Below are positions 1 through 9,847 of a stretch of 64,000 bases of DNA, one piece after another. Position 1 is the first letter of the stretch. Each line of letters starts with the position of its first letter. The position numbers were made by a program, and so were the translations under genes. Source of the DNA: Rhizobium sp. BK650 (GTDB lineage: Bacteria > Pseudomonadota > Alphaproteobacteria > Rhizobiales > Rhizobiaceae); the NCBI RefSeq assembly GCF_014195325.1, contig NZ_JACIBK010000007.1, positions 280,854 to 344,853 on the forward strand. The letters run 5' to 3'. The notes below the pieces were generated by a model that ran no database searches, had not been told where the DNA came from, and worked only from the letters and a program-made list of their open reading frames with translations.

Positions 1-105
1 GGTTCGGTGACGCTCGACCTGCGTCTGTCGGAAACCGAGGCTGCCGAACTGGAACGCCGCATTGGCAATGGTCCGAAGCCTGCCAAGGAAGACTGGGAGC
101 GATAG
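1..105 (+). CDS. hflX: C-terminal end of GTPase HflX (partial)
   Basis: Only the last 34 codons are inside the window, ending at the TAG at 103-105. They read as an acidic, charged tail (LDLRLSETEAAELERRIG and onward). The call is an inference: this type of tail and the convergent mazG are what one expects in rhizobia, where the order hfq-hflX-mazG is common. HflX is a ribosome-associated GTPase, but no GTPase motif lies in this fragment. The upstream sequence is needed to confirm it. Confidence 0.55.
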   Translation, partial: GSVTLDLRLSETEAAELERRIGNGPKPAKEDWER

Positions 106-121
106 GTCCGTTTGACGGAGT

Positions 122-967
122 TTAGTCCGCCCCGGTCGCGACTGCCCGTTCTATCGCCTTGGCTGCCTGCCAGATTTCCTCCATCCGCTCTAAGCTGGCT
201 GCCTCCAGCGTCTCACCTTCTGCATCAAGAACCGTCTCAATGTGGTTGAATCGGCGCCTGAATTTGGTGTTCGTTCCCCGCAGCGCCTGTTCCGGATCGG
301 CCTTCACGTGTCGGCCGATATTGACGACCGCAAAAATCAGGTCGCCGAGCTCATCGGTGACCTTTGATTTATCGCCCTCGCGCAGTGCGACGCGCAGTTC
401 GTCGACCTCTTCCTGGATCTTGTCGAGGATCGGTTCGGGTGCCGACCAGTCGAAACCGACCTTGGCGGCGCGCTCCTGAAGTTTGAGCGCCTCTGTCAGG
501 GCAGGAAAACTGCGCTGCACCGAGCCAAGGAAGCCGGCTTTGAAAGCTTCTGACATGCCGCGGCGCGCCCGGCGCTCCGAACGCTCGCGCTTTTCAGCCT
601 GTTTGATCTCGTCCCACTGTTTCTTCACAGCATCGGGCGTGTCCGCGTCCGAACGAGCAAAAACATGCGGATGCCGGCGGATCATCTTGCGGGTGATGGC
701 TTCCACAACATCACCGAAGGAAAATTCGCCTGCTTCTTCGGCCATGCGCGCATGAAAGACCACCTGCAGCAGCAGATCGCCGAGTTCGTCGCAGAGGTCG
801 TCCATGTCGTTGCGCTCGATAGCATCGGCAACCTCATAGGCTTCCTCGATCGTGTAGGGCTTGATGCTTTCGAAATCCTGCTCGATGTCCCACGGGCAGC
901 CGGTTTTCGGATTGCGGAGAGCCGCCATGATCTCGATCAGGCGTGAAATGTCTTTCGAAGGTTCCAT
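122..967 (-). CDS. mazG: Nucleoside triphosphate pyrophosphohydrolase MazG
   Basis: The 281-residue protein carries two MazG units. The first has EEAYE at residues 41-45 and DELGD at 60-64; the second has EEVDE at 186-190 and DELGD at 205-209. These acidic clusters bind the Mg2+ used to hydrolyse NTPs and dNTPs to the monophosphate and pyrophosphate. Full-length bacterial MazG has this duplicated layout, with the C-terminal unit being the active one in the family. The start ATG lies 6 bp after the stop of the upstream deaminase gene, so the two are probably one transcript. The gene is convergent with hflX. Confidence 0.95.
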   Translation of the reverse strand: MEPSKDISRLIEIMAALRNPKTGCPWDIEQDFESIKPYTIEEAYEVADAIERNDMDDLCDELGDLLLQVVFHARMAEEAGEFSFGDVVEAITRKMIRRHPHVFARSDADTPDAVKKQWDEIKQAEKRERSERRARRGMSEAFKAGFLGSVQRSFPALTEALKLQERAAKVGFDWSAPEPILDKIQEEVDELRVALREGDKSKVTDELGDLIFAVVNIGRHVKADPEQALRGTNTKFRRRFNHIETVLDAEGETLEAASLERMEEIWQAAKAIERAVATGAD

Positions 968-973
968 GGTCTC

Positions 974-1561
974 TCAGTTCAGCGGAATGTCGTTGGAGCT
1001 TTTGGCGGCCTGATAGGTATTGGAGAGGCCGGCATAGCGCGATTTGATCCGTGCCGTCTGCGCCTTGAGCGCGGCTCTCAACTGCTCATCCTCGGTTTCG
1101 ACTAGATCGGCGATTGCGAAACTCTTCCAGAATGCATTCTGGCGCCGATAGCCGCCGGGCTCGAGCCCGAAGACCTCCTTCAGGATTTTCAGGTCATGCG
1201 GGATCGCGAAGCTGTCACGCGAATCCTCGTGGCTGAAGAAATAATAGAAATTATCAAAGCCGGCCCAGGTGATTGCGGACATGCACATCGTGCAGGGTTC
1301 GTGCGTCGAAAGAAAGATCAGGTCCTTGGTCGCCGGCTTGTCGTTGAGTTCGTAGAAGCGTTTCAGCGTATGCACTTCGCCGTGCCAGAGCGGATTTTCC
1401 AGCTCGTTATTGGTTTCGGCGACGATGACCGACAGATCGGATTTGCGCAGGATCGCGGCGCCAAACACCTTGTTGCCGGTGGCGACACCAAGTTCCGTCA
1501 TCGGCAGGATATTCTCTTCCATGACCTGCAGCAGGCGGGCGGCGATTGTCTTTTCCGGCAT
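974..1561 (-). CDS. CMP/dCMP-type nucleoside deaminase
   Basis: This 195-residue protein has the zinc site of the cytidine/deoxycytidylate deaminase superfamily: HGE at residues 60-62 (H ligand, E proton shuttle) and PCTMC at 89-93 (two Cys ligands). It should deaminate a nucleobase or nucleoside, but the substrate cannot be read from sequence. It is longer than TadA and has an unusual C-terminal half, so it is probably not the tRNA adenosine deaminase. I chose the ATG at 1561 because an AGGAG lies about 6 bp upstream; longer in-frame readings extend into the divergent promoter region. It sits just upstream of mazG, which suggests a shared role in handling nucleotides. Confidence 0.8.
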   Translation of the reverse strand: MPEKTIAARLLQVMEENILPMTELGVATGNKVFGAAILRKSDLSVIVAETNNELENPLWHGEVHTLKRFYELNDKPATKDLIFLSTHEPCTMCMSAITWAGFDNFYYFFSHEDSRDSFAIPHDLKILKEVFGLEPGGYRRQNAFWKSFAIADLVETEDEQLRAALKAQTARIKSRYAGLSNTYQAAKSSNDIPLN

Positions 1562-1859
1562 GAAATTCTCCTGTTCGTCCCATCCTAGCGCCCATCGGAG
1601 TGAAGCGGAATGCGCAACTGTTTCGCAGGCGACTTTGCCACAAGCTTTCTTGGTGTCGCCGGTCATTCGGCAGGCGGTCTGCCGCGAAAAAACCTGGTGG
1701 TGGCTCACGATATGTGGTTTTTGCGCCGCACGGGTGAGTTTTCTCAAATCATTGGTCAACCGGGTAAAAGAATACGCCGCTGGCCGGCCTTTGGAATTCT
1801 GTTTCTTCATACGCTTGCTTGGAAAATGCATATTCGGCCATCTTCGAAGTGGATCGAGA

Positions 1860-3296
1860 ATGCCTTCCAGGACTGAACAGCTTTCGGTATTTCCCGCCTT
1901 CTTTCGCGTGGAAGGTCGGGTTGCTGCCGTTTTCGGCAATGGCGATGAAGCTTTCGCCAAGGTTCGCCTGCTCATGAACACGCAGGCGCGCATCATCGCG
2001 CATGCCGATCGCCCCGAGGCCGATTATCACGCCTTCCTGATTGCCAATCGTATCGAAACTGTCCGCGACTCCTTCGCGCCCGAGCAGCTTGAAGGTACTG
2101 TTCTGGTATTCGCTGCGACTGGCGACGCCGAGCAGGATCGCCGAATCGTCGGAGCGGCCCGCGCGGCGAAAATCCCGGCCAATGCCGTCGACCAGCCCGA
2201 ATACTGCGATTTCTACACGCCGGCTCTCGTAAATCGTGCGCCCGTTGCCGTCGCGATTGGTACGGAAGGCGCCGGTCCCGTGCTCGCCCAGATGATCCGG
2301 GCTCAGATCGACCAGCTTCTGTCGCCCTCTCTCGGGCGCCTCGCAACGCTTGCGACGAGCTATCGCAAGGCAGTCGAGCATCTTGTCCCACGCGGCGTTT
2401 CCCGCCGCATCTTCTGGCGTCGTTTCTTTTCCGGCCCTGTGGCAAATGCCGTTGCCAGCGGCAATCTCCCGCAGGCCCGCAGCGCCGCCAATGGCCTGTT
2501 GCGCTCGCTTGATCGCGTCGAAGGCTATGTCTGGCTGGTTGGCGCCGGTCCGGGTGCCGAGGATCTGCTGACGCTGCGTGCTCAGCGCGTCATGATGGAA
2601 GCTGATGTTATCGTCTATGACGCGCTCGTGCCGCAGGCGATCGTTGATATGGGCCGCCGCGATGCCGAGCGTCTTTCGGTCGGCAAGCGCAAGGGGTGCC
2701 ATTCAAAATCTCAGGAAGAGATCAACGACCTTCTGGTCGAGCTTGGCCGCCGGGGCAAGCGCGTCGTGCGCCTGAAAAGCGGAGATCCCTTGGTCTATGG
2801 CCGGGCAGGGGAGGAAATGGCCGCTTTGCGTGCTGCCGGTATCTCCTATGAGATCGTCCCGGGCATCACCTCGGCCTTTGCCGCCGCTGCCGATTTCGAA
2901 CTGCCGCTGACGCTGCGCGGTGTTGCCTCTTCGCTGGTCTTTACGACCGGTCATGATCTGACCGGTGACGTTCTGCCTGATTGGGCGAGCCTTGCCGTTT
3001 CCGGTGCGACAATCGCCGTCTACATGGGCCGCACGGTCGCGGCCTCTGTCGCCGAGCGGCTGATGCAGGCCGGCATTCCCGCCGAAACCACGGTCGCTGT
3101 CGTCGAGAATGCCAGCCGCGCCGACCGCCGCCTGTTGCACGGCACCCTGAGCGATCTTCCCGACCTGCAGCATCGTGACGAATTGACGGGGCCGGTGATG
3201 GTCGTTATCGGCGATGCGGTCGCAGGCGCCAACTTCGAACTGTCCGAACCGCTGGTGCGTGAGCGTGTCCGGTTCGATGAATTTGTAAGGAGCTGA
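1860..3296 (+). CDS. cysG: Siroheme synthase (dehydrogenase/ferrochelatase plus uroporphyrinogen-III methyltransferase)
   Basis: The 478-residue protein is the bifunctional CysG. Residues 1-215 form the precorrin-2 dehydrogenase/sirohydrochlorin ferrochelatase part: a nucleotide-binding strand near 20-30 (VAAVFGNGDE) and the NAVDQPEYCDF segment near 108-118 with the conserved Asp. Residues 220-478 form the SAM-dependent methyltransferase, opening with VWLVGAGPGAEDLLT and containing VVRLKSGDPLVYGR and VPGITSA. It makes siroheme for the sulfite reductase encoded two genes downstream. I take the ATG at 1860; the open frame extends further upstream but without coding character. The next gene starts 1 bp after the stop, so the cluster is an operon. 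Confidence 0.93.
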   Translation: MPSRTEQLSVFPAFFRVEGRVAAVFGNGDEAFAKVRLLMNTQARIIAHADRPEADYHAFLIANRIETVRDSFAPEQLEGTVLVFAATGDAEQDRRIVGAARAAKIPANAVDQPEYCDFYTPALVNRAPVAVAIGTEGAGPVLAQMIRAQIDQLLSPSLGRLATLATSYRKAVEHLVPRGVSRRIFWRRFFSGPVANAVASGNLPQARSAANGLLRSLDRVEGYVWLVGAGPGAEDLLTLRAQRVMMEADVIVYDALVPQAIVDMGRRDAERLSVGKRKGCHSKSQEEINDLLVELGRRGKRVVRLKSGDPLVYGRAGEEMAALRAAGISYEIVPGITSAFAAAADFELPLTLRGVASSLVFTTGHDLTGDVLPDWASLAVSGATIAVYMGRTVAASVAERLMQAGIPAETTVAVVENASRADRRLLHGTLSDLPDLQHRDELTGPVMVVIGDAVAGANFELSEPLVRERVRFDEFVRS

Positions 3297-3297
3297 C

Positions 3298-3612
3298 ATG
3301 GTAGACAAGGTTCTGACCGCCAACCGCCTGACGGACGGCGTTGCAGTCTGGCTGAATGCTAATGGCGAGTGGGTACTTTCGTTGCAGGAAGCGCTCGTCG
3401 CTCGCCATGCCGAAGCCGTTGCGGCCATCGAGGAGATCGGCAAGAAATCCTACGCGGACAACAAGGTCGTTGACGTCGCAGTCGTCGACGTCCAGGAAGT
3501 CAACGGTCAGCTCTGGCCGCTGCGTCTGCGCGAGCGCATCCGCGCCCAAGGCCCGACCATGGAATATGCGCCCGGCTACAAGCCGGCTGATCCAGAATTC
3601 ATTGCAGTCTGA
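3298..3612 (+). CDS. DUF2849 protein of the sulfite-reduction cluster
   Basis: This small soluble protein of 104 residues has no catalytic motif I can name. It matches the DUF2849 pattern of alphaproteobacteria, always found between cysG and cysI. It starts 1 bp after the cysG stop and ends 8 bp before cysI, so it is tightly co-transcribed. The context suggests an accessory role in siroheme insertion, electron supply or stability of the sulfite reductase, but that is inference only. Confidence 0.85.
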   Translation: MVDKVLTANRLTDGVAVWLNANGEWVLSLQEALVARHAEAVAAIEEIGKKSYADNKVVDVAVVDVQEVNGQLWPLRLRERIRAQGPTMEYAPGYKPADPEFIAV

Positions 3613-3620
3613 GGAAGACG

Positions 3621-5291
<1,671 letters not shown>

Positions 5292-5301
5292 GGAGGGGAT
5301 G

Positions 5302-5814
5302 ATGATGAAGATCTGGAGAGAAGCCGGTTTTGTCGAGAACGATCCCTGGGTGGTCGAGACCGACGAGGTAAAGGCGACGGGCGATCAGAAGCCGCTTTTG
5401 ACGCTCGACGAACTGATCGCCAAGGCCGACGAGAGCAACGATGTCAGCTTCGGTGTGCTGATCAAGCCGGCCGACGATGTCTTGAAACTTGAGCCCTATC
5501 TCTACCGCCTCGAAATCGTCGCGGTGGCTTTCCCGGCCTTCAACGACGGGCGTGCCTTCAGCCATGCTTCACTGCTACGTCAGCGTCTTGGTTACGCGAA
5601 TGAACTGCGTGCGGTCGGTGATGTGTTGATCGACCAAGTGCCGCTGATGCTACGCGTCGGCATCGACAGTTTTGCTGTCACCAACGAGACGGCGATCCGC
5701 CGGCTGTCGGAAAAGCGCCTGCCGTCCATTCCGCATCATTATCAGCCTGCGGCGCGTGACGCCGAAGCCGGCAAAGGCTATAGTTGGCGCCGTCAGGCAA
5801 AGCCGGCCGCCTGA
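5302..5814 (+). CDS. DUF934 protein of the sulfite-reduction cluster
   Basis: This 170-residue protein belongs to the DUF934 family, which in proteobacteria is linked to cysI. It has no metal-binding or nucleotide-binding motif I can identify. Three ATG codons follow one another at 5299, 5302 and 5305 behind a perfect AGGAGG at 5291-5296. Spacing excludes the first and favours the second or third; I take 5302. The Shine-Dalgarno begins on the last base of the cysI stop, showing translational coupling. A role as partner or maturation factor of the reductase is inferred from context. Confidence 0.85.
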   Translation: MMKIWREAGFVENDPWVVETDEVKATGDQKPLLTLDELIAKADESNDVSFGVLIKPADDVLKLEPYLYRLEIVAVAFPAFNDGRAFSHASLLRQRLGYANELRAVGDVLIDQVPLMLRVGIDSFAVTNETAIRRLSEKRLPSIPHHYQPAARDAEAGKGYSWRRQAKPAA

Positions 5815-5854
5815 GGCTGCCGGTTCTGCCGTCTTTTGATGACGGAACGATAGC

Positions 5855-7066
5855 ATGAGCAAATTCGAAGTGGCGGTGATCGGCGGCGGTCTCGCCGGTA
5901 TGATCGCCGCGGTCGCCCTGGCACGCGGCGGCCGCACCGTGGCGCACGTCGCCCCTCCATCTCTCAAGGATGATCGCCGCACTACGGCGCTGATGGACCA
6001 GTCGATTCGCTTCCTGGACCGGCTCACGCTTTGGGAAAAGCTCCGTCCTGCTGCCGCGCCGCTCACCAGCATGCGCATAGTCGACGGCACAAACCGCCTG
6101 TTGCGTGCGCCGACCACGACCTTCCGCTCCGCCGAAGTGGGACTCGATGCCTTCGGCTATAATTTCCCGAACAAGGCATTGATGGACGTGCTCGAAGCTG
6201 CCGTGGCCGCCGAGGGCAATATCACCCGTTTCACCGACATGGCTGAAACGATCGGGATCTCCAAGGACTCTGTAACTGTTACGCTCACAGGCGGCGGAGA
6301 GGTTGCCGCCGATTTCGCCATTGGCGCTGACGGCCGCAAGTCGAAGCTGCGGGAGACGGCCGGCATCGATGTGCGCACCTGGTCTTATCCGCAATCGGCC
6401 ATGGTGCTGAATTTCACCCATACGCTGCCGCACCAGAATATCTCCACCGAATTCCACACGGAGCACGGCCCGTTCACGCAGGTTCCGCTGCCGGGCAACC
6501 GTTCCAGCCTCGTCTGGGTGCAGAATCCGTCGGATGCGACGGCACGCGCCGAGCTTTCACTCGCCGAACTCAGCAATGTCGTGGAAGAGCGCATGCAGTC
6601 CATTCTCGGCAAGGTCGAGGTTGAGGAGGGCGTGCAGATCTGGCCGCTGTCGGGCATGATGGCGCATCGTTTCGGCAAGGGGCGCTTCGCGCTGATCGGT
6701 GAAGCCGCCCATGTTTTTCCGCCGATTGGCGCGCAAGGTCTCAACCTCAGCCTGCGCGATATCATGGCCCTGACCGATCTTCTATGCGTGCACGCCGAGT
6801 TGCCCATTCCCGCCGATGCCGGTAGCAGCTTCGATCGAAAACGCCGCGCCGACATCATGACGCGCACGGCAAGCGTCGATCTCTTGAACCGTTCGCTGCT
6901 CTCCGACTTCCTGCCGGTGCAGGTGCTGCGCGCTGCAGGCCTGCATGTGCTGTCTGCCATTCCGCCACTGCGCAACATCGTCATGCGCGAAGGCATCGAG
7001 CCGGGCCGCGGCTTTCGCGATATTCCGGACGCGATCAAGGAACGGCTAAAGCGGAAGAAAGCCTGA
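5855..7066 (+). CDS. FAD-dependent monooxygenase, UbiH/VisC family
   Basis: The 403-residue protein starts with the dinucleotide-binding fold VAVIGGGLAGMIAA (residues 6-19). It contains GADGRKSKLR in the middle and GEAAHVFPPIGAQGLNLSLRD toward the C-terminus, the DG and GD-type FAD motifs of aromatic hydroxylases. The family hydroxylates ubiquinone precursors (UbiH/UbiF/COQ6), so a role in ubiquinone synthesis is the first guess; other aromatic substrates are possible. It lies 40 bp after the sulfur cluster with no obvious terminator between, but the function does not suggest a shared pathway. Confidence 0.85.
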   Translation: MSKFEVAVIGGGLAGMIAAVALARGGRTVAHVAPPSLKDDRRTTALMDQSIRFLDRLTLWEKLRPAAAPLTSMRIVDGTNRLLRAPTTTFRSAEVGLDAFGYNFPNKALMDVLEAAVAAEGNITRFTDMAETIGISKDSVTVTLTGGGEVAADFAIGADGRKSKLRETAGIDVRTWSYPQSAMVLNFTHTLPHQNISTEFHTEHGPFTQVPLPGNRSSLVWVQNPSDATARAELSLAELSNVVEERMQSILGKVEVEEGVQIWPLSGMMAHRFGKGRFALIGEAAHVFPPIGAQGLNLSLRDIMALTDLLCVHAELPIPADAGSSFDRKRRADIMTRTASVDLLNRSLLSDFLPVQVLRAAGLHVLSAIPPLRNIVMREGIEPGRGFRDIPDAIKERLKRKKA

Positions 7067-7211
7067 TTTTTGCAATCGGACAGAGCGACGATAGTCGCGG
7101 TGATCAGCACTATCGCTGAGACCCATTCCTGCCAGCTACCAATAGCCGGGTGATGATGAATGATACTGGCTGACAGATCTCCCGGTTGGTTGAGGCAGGA
7201 GAGGCTCCCGG

Positions 7212-7961
7212 TCACCCGATTTGCATCAGGATTGGAAAGGTCTGCTGGAACCAGATTGCAACATTGCTCACCCATCCGAGCAGAAAGGCGAGGCCGGTCA
7301 GCACGAGGAAGATGCCCATAACCTTCTCCACCGTGCCGAGATGCCGGCGGAAGCGCGACAGGAAGCGCATGAAGGCCCCCGAAAAACCGGCAGCGATCCA
7401 GAAGGGTACGGCAAGGCCGAGCGAATAGATGGCGAGCAGCCCAGCGCCGGAGCCGACCGTTTCGCGTGACGCAGCAACGCCGAGGATTGCCCCAAGCACC
7501 GGCCCGATGCAGGGCGTCCAGCCGAATGCGAAAGCCAGTCCCATAACGTAAGCGCCGGTCAGCGTTGCCGGCTTGCCGCTACTCTGGAAGCGGGCTTCCC
7601 GCGCCAGAAAGCCGACGCGGAAAAGCCCGAGGAAATTCAGCCCCATGACGATGATGATCAGGCCGCCGATCTTGGACAGCAGATCAAGGTGCTGACGCAG
7701 CACCATGCCGATCGTGGAAGCACCGGCACCGAGCGCCACGAAGACAGTCGCAAAGCCGAGCGTGAAGAAAAGTGCAGAGAAAAGCACGCCGCGCCGTACA
7801 TCCGGTGCCGCAGCAACCGTGCCACCGCCGCGGAACTGCTCGACCGAAATGCCCGCCATATAACAGAGATAAGGCGGAACGAGTGGAAGCACGCAAGGCG
7901 ACAGGAAGGAAAGCGCTCCGGCAATCAGCGCGCTCCAAAGGGAAATATCGGCAATCGACAC
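7212..7961 (-). CDS. ccdA: Cytochrome c biogenesis protein CcdA (DsbD-like transmembrane thiol transporter)
   Basis: The 249-residue inner-membrane protein has six predicted hydrophobic segments. It has the two cysteines typical of CcdA, in SPCVLPLVPPYLCYMAG (C23 region) and GWTPCIGPVLG. It passes reducing equivalents from cytoplasmic thioredoxin to periplasmic thiol proteins used in haem attachment. I place the start at a GTG at 7961, preceded by GGAGAG at good spacing, because the hydrophobic core begins right after it; the open frame runs upstream but codes for an implausible polar leader. No other cytochrome c maturation gene is nearby. Confidence 0.88.
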   Translation of the reverse strand: MSIADISLWSALIAGALSFLSPCVLPLVPPYLCYMAGISVEQFRGGGTVAAAPDVRRGVLFSALFFTLGFATVFVALGAGASTIGMVLRQHLDLLSKIGGLIIIVMGLNFLGLFRVGFLAREARFQSSGKPATLTGAYVMGLAFAFGWTPCIGPVLGAILGVAASRETVGSGAGLLAIYSLGLAVPFWIAAGFSGAFMRFLSRFRRHLGTVEKVMGIFLVLTGLAFLLGWVSNVAIWFQQTFPILMQIG

Positions 7962-8386
7962 GCATTCTCTCCGGCAGCAATCGAGCGATGTTCCTACCGC
8001 CGCAAAAGGGGGATTGCCAATCACCTTTTTGCGCTGATCGGAGTTGGCGAGCGAACCCGTGCGTTCCGAAGCGGGACAGAGCATGTGGATACTAACTGGC
8101 TATAAACCATCACAGACACTGTGAATGGATCGACTCACGCGCTCTCGCTCGTATCGCCGGGCATTTGCGGACACCCCACTGCAAATGCCGGGAGGTCCGG
8201 CTGGGTATGCGAGAGGCCGATGCCGGATCTCCCGCTGGCGGTCGACCCATCACTGCTAGTGGTGTGAACAGGAGTTGCGCCCTCGGGATTGCGGAAATAG
8301 CTGTAAGATTTCCGATATAAAACCGCATTCAGTTGCGGTGACTGCGTGATAGATTGCCGCCAGAGAATCTACGAGGAGAAGCATTT
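7962..8386. other. Divergent intergenic region ccdA / lipoprotein
   Basis: This 425 bp stretch contains no gene I can support. It should hold the promoters of ccdA (leftward) and the lipoprotein gene (rightward). Just before the lipoprotein gene there is an AT-rich GATATAAAA near 8314-8322 that could be a -10 element. The one clear structure is a hairpin at 8157-8192, in which GGCATTTGC pairs with GCAAATGCC across a loop of about 12 bases. Confidence 0.5.
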
Positions 8387-8566
8387 ATGAGCAGATTTCG
8401 GGCATTTGTGGCGGTCGGAGCGCTGATTGGCATTTCGGTGTTGACGGCATGCGCAACTCCCCCGAATTCATACGGCTCGGCGTCAGGCTACGTGCCAGGA
8501 GATTCGTTGAACAGAGCATGCCAGGATGGTTTCCGGCCGAGAGACGGCCGTTCCTGCAGCTATTGA
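8387..8566 (+). CDS. Small lipoprotein
   Basis: The 59-residue product has a short basic N-terminus, a hydrophobic stretch and a lipobox, LTAC with Cys at residue 22. That is a signal for lipid attachment by signal peptidase II. The mature part is only about 38 residues, rich in Gly, Ser and Pro, and ends with two further Cys within the last dozen residues. An AGGAG sits before the ATG. I do not recognise a family. It probably sits in the inner leaflet of the outer membrane. It stands alone between divergent and convergent genes. Confidence 0.7.
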   Translation: MSRFRAFVAVGALIGISVLTACATPPNSYGSASGYVPGDSLNRACQDGFRPRDGRSCSY

Positions 8567-8649
8567 CGACAACCGGACGAGACATCGAGCCGGCAGGATC
8601 GTTGCGAGCCGCTTAGAGCACTCTTGCTCATCCGTCCGGCAACATCCCG

Positions 8650-8925
8650 TCAGTGCAGTTGCGGCTCGCCCTCATCTTCATCGAGGAAACTTCGCACGCC
8701 ATCTCGCTCTGCTGTAGCCAGGAATTCTTCCCAGGCGTCCAGATCCGTGGCAAATTTATCTTCCCAGATCGTCACGATTTCGGTTTGGGAGATGACCTCG
8801 AGGGTCCAGTCTCCATTGGTGCCCGCCGGCCGAAATATATCGACGAGCACGGTTATTCCGCCGTCTTCGAACTCGCCGGAGAAATCAGAGTGTTCGAGTT
8901 TCGGTTCCTGGGTCTTCTTCGCCAT
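8650..8925 (-). CDS. Hypothetical acidic protein
   Basis: This 91-residue soluble protein is acidic (frequent Asp and Glu) and lacks signal peptide, membrane segment or known motif. It contains TWEDKFATDLDAWEEF-like helices and ends in an Asp/Glu-rich tail. I start it at the ATG at 8925 because GGAG lies 7 bp upstream; a longer in-frame reading exists up to 9048 but has no such site. The composition is typical of conserved rhizobial hypothetical proteins. No function can be proposed from the neighbours, which are a lipoprotein gene and a tRNA. Confidence 0.65.
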   Translation of the reverse strand: MAKKTQEPKLEHSDFSGEFEDGGITVLVDIFRPAGTNGDWTLEVISQTEIVTIWEDKFATDLDAWEEFLATAERDGVRSFLDEDEGEPQLH

Positions 8926-9108
8926 TTCAATCTCCGGCACCGAAAGGTGCATCATTCTCATAAGTACCCGCGATATGAACGTGTCGCATTCTCGGACGTT
9001 GGTCGTCGGACGAGCGCGATCAGGCCGATTGCCTGAGCCTTCGCGCACCCAACCTTACGTCGATTCGCAAATCGTCATCTCTACCGCAGTGAAAATAAAA
9101 GGAGTTTT

Positions 9109-9184
9109 TGGTGAGAGCGATGGGATTCGAACCCATGACCTACTGATTAAAAGTCAGTTGCTCTACCGGCTGAGCTACGCTCTC
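9109..9184 (-). tRNA. tRNA-Lys (anticodon UUU)
   Basis: On the minus strand a 76-base cloverleaf can be drawn. The acceptor stem pairs GAGAGCG with CGCTCTC. The T arm carries GGTTCGAATCC, the anticodon loop reads CTTTTAA with anticodon TTT, the discriminator is A, and the terminal CCA is encoded. This reads the AAA and AAG lysine codons. A T-rich stretch follows the 3' end on the minus strand and may terminate it. Confidence 0.97.
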
Positions 9185-9847
9185 CCTCTCCGCGGGTGCG
9201 AAGCACCCCGGCTGGAAGTGCGCGGAACATAGGCAGGCGACCTACTGTGGTCAACCGAAAAATCTTCTCATTCAATATATCGGACACATTTCTTGCGCAC
9301 GACCATTTTTTTAAACCGGCATTACCCCAACATTCCCGATTGAGCGCAACAGATCTGGAACTCATTAATTCGGTAAGTGTGATGACAGCGATGCCAGTCA
9401 ACGCGCAAAGATCAGGCACTTCATCGAAGAATAGGTAACTTCCCGCAGTCGAAAGCTGGCGATCCGATGGGCGCGCCGCAGAAAGCAGAATTACTCGAAT
9501 TGCGCCAAGGCCGATGCCGCGGCGGGCACCAACCTTTGATGCCGCGGGATTAAAGCTGACCGGTGCCGCGGCTTTCCAGAGTCGCGGATCGCTCTAAATA
9601 GATGGAGAGCGATGCCGAAACCGCTGCGTCAGACTCAACTCTGGATATTGCTTTCGATCCTTGTCAGTTTCCTGTCGAACAACTTGCGCCAACTGCGCCA
9701 TCCGGCTGTTTCCTTACGGATATTTCATGTTTTTCAGCCGCATTTCCGTACCATCATAAGGGCATCGGTAATGTTGGGTTCATCTTCATTATGATTATTT
9801 CGGCGTGAACCAAGCCTGACACGAGGCAAGCATATATCGAGGATTAG
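9185..9847. other. Intergenic region upstream of the MacAB-like operon
   Basis: These 663 bp contain no coding sequence I can support; the short open frames lack ribosome-binding sites and protein-like composition. The tRNA-Lys promoter should lie at the left edge. Three copies of TGCCGCGG occur at 9515, 9540 and 9564, spaced 25 and 24 bp. An 8-bp inverted repeat, ATCGCTCT/AGAGCGAT, lies at 9588-9613. The operon promoter or a small RNA could be here. Confidence 0.5.

Noticed and set aside
1562..1859. Possible riboswitch in the cysG leader
   Set aside because: A small hairpin CGGCAG/CTGCCG is present, but I could not fit any known riboswitch consensus, and the region is also the divergent promoter of the deaminase gene.
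8110..8328. 72-codon reading frame on the minus strand
   Set aside because: It has no ribosome-binding site, low-complexity Arg/Ser-rich sequence and sits in an intergenic region holding promoters.
9602..9808. 68-codon reading frame before the MacA-like gene
   Set aside because: There is no ribosome-binding site; composition (random Ser/Cys/Phe) is not protein-like; it overlaps the promoter region.
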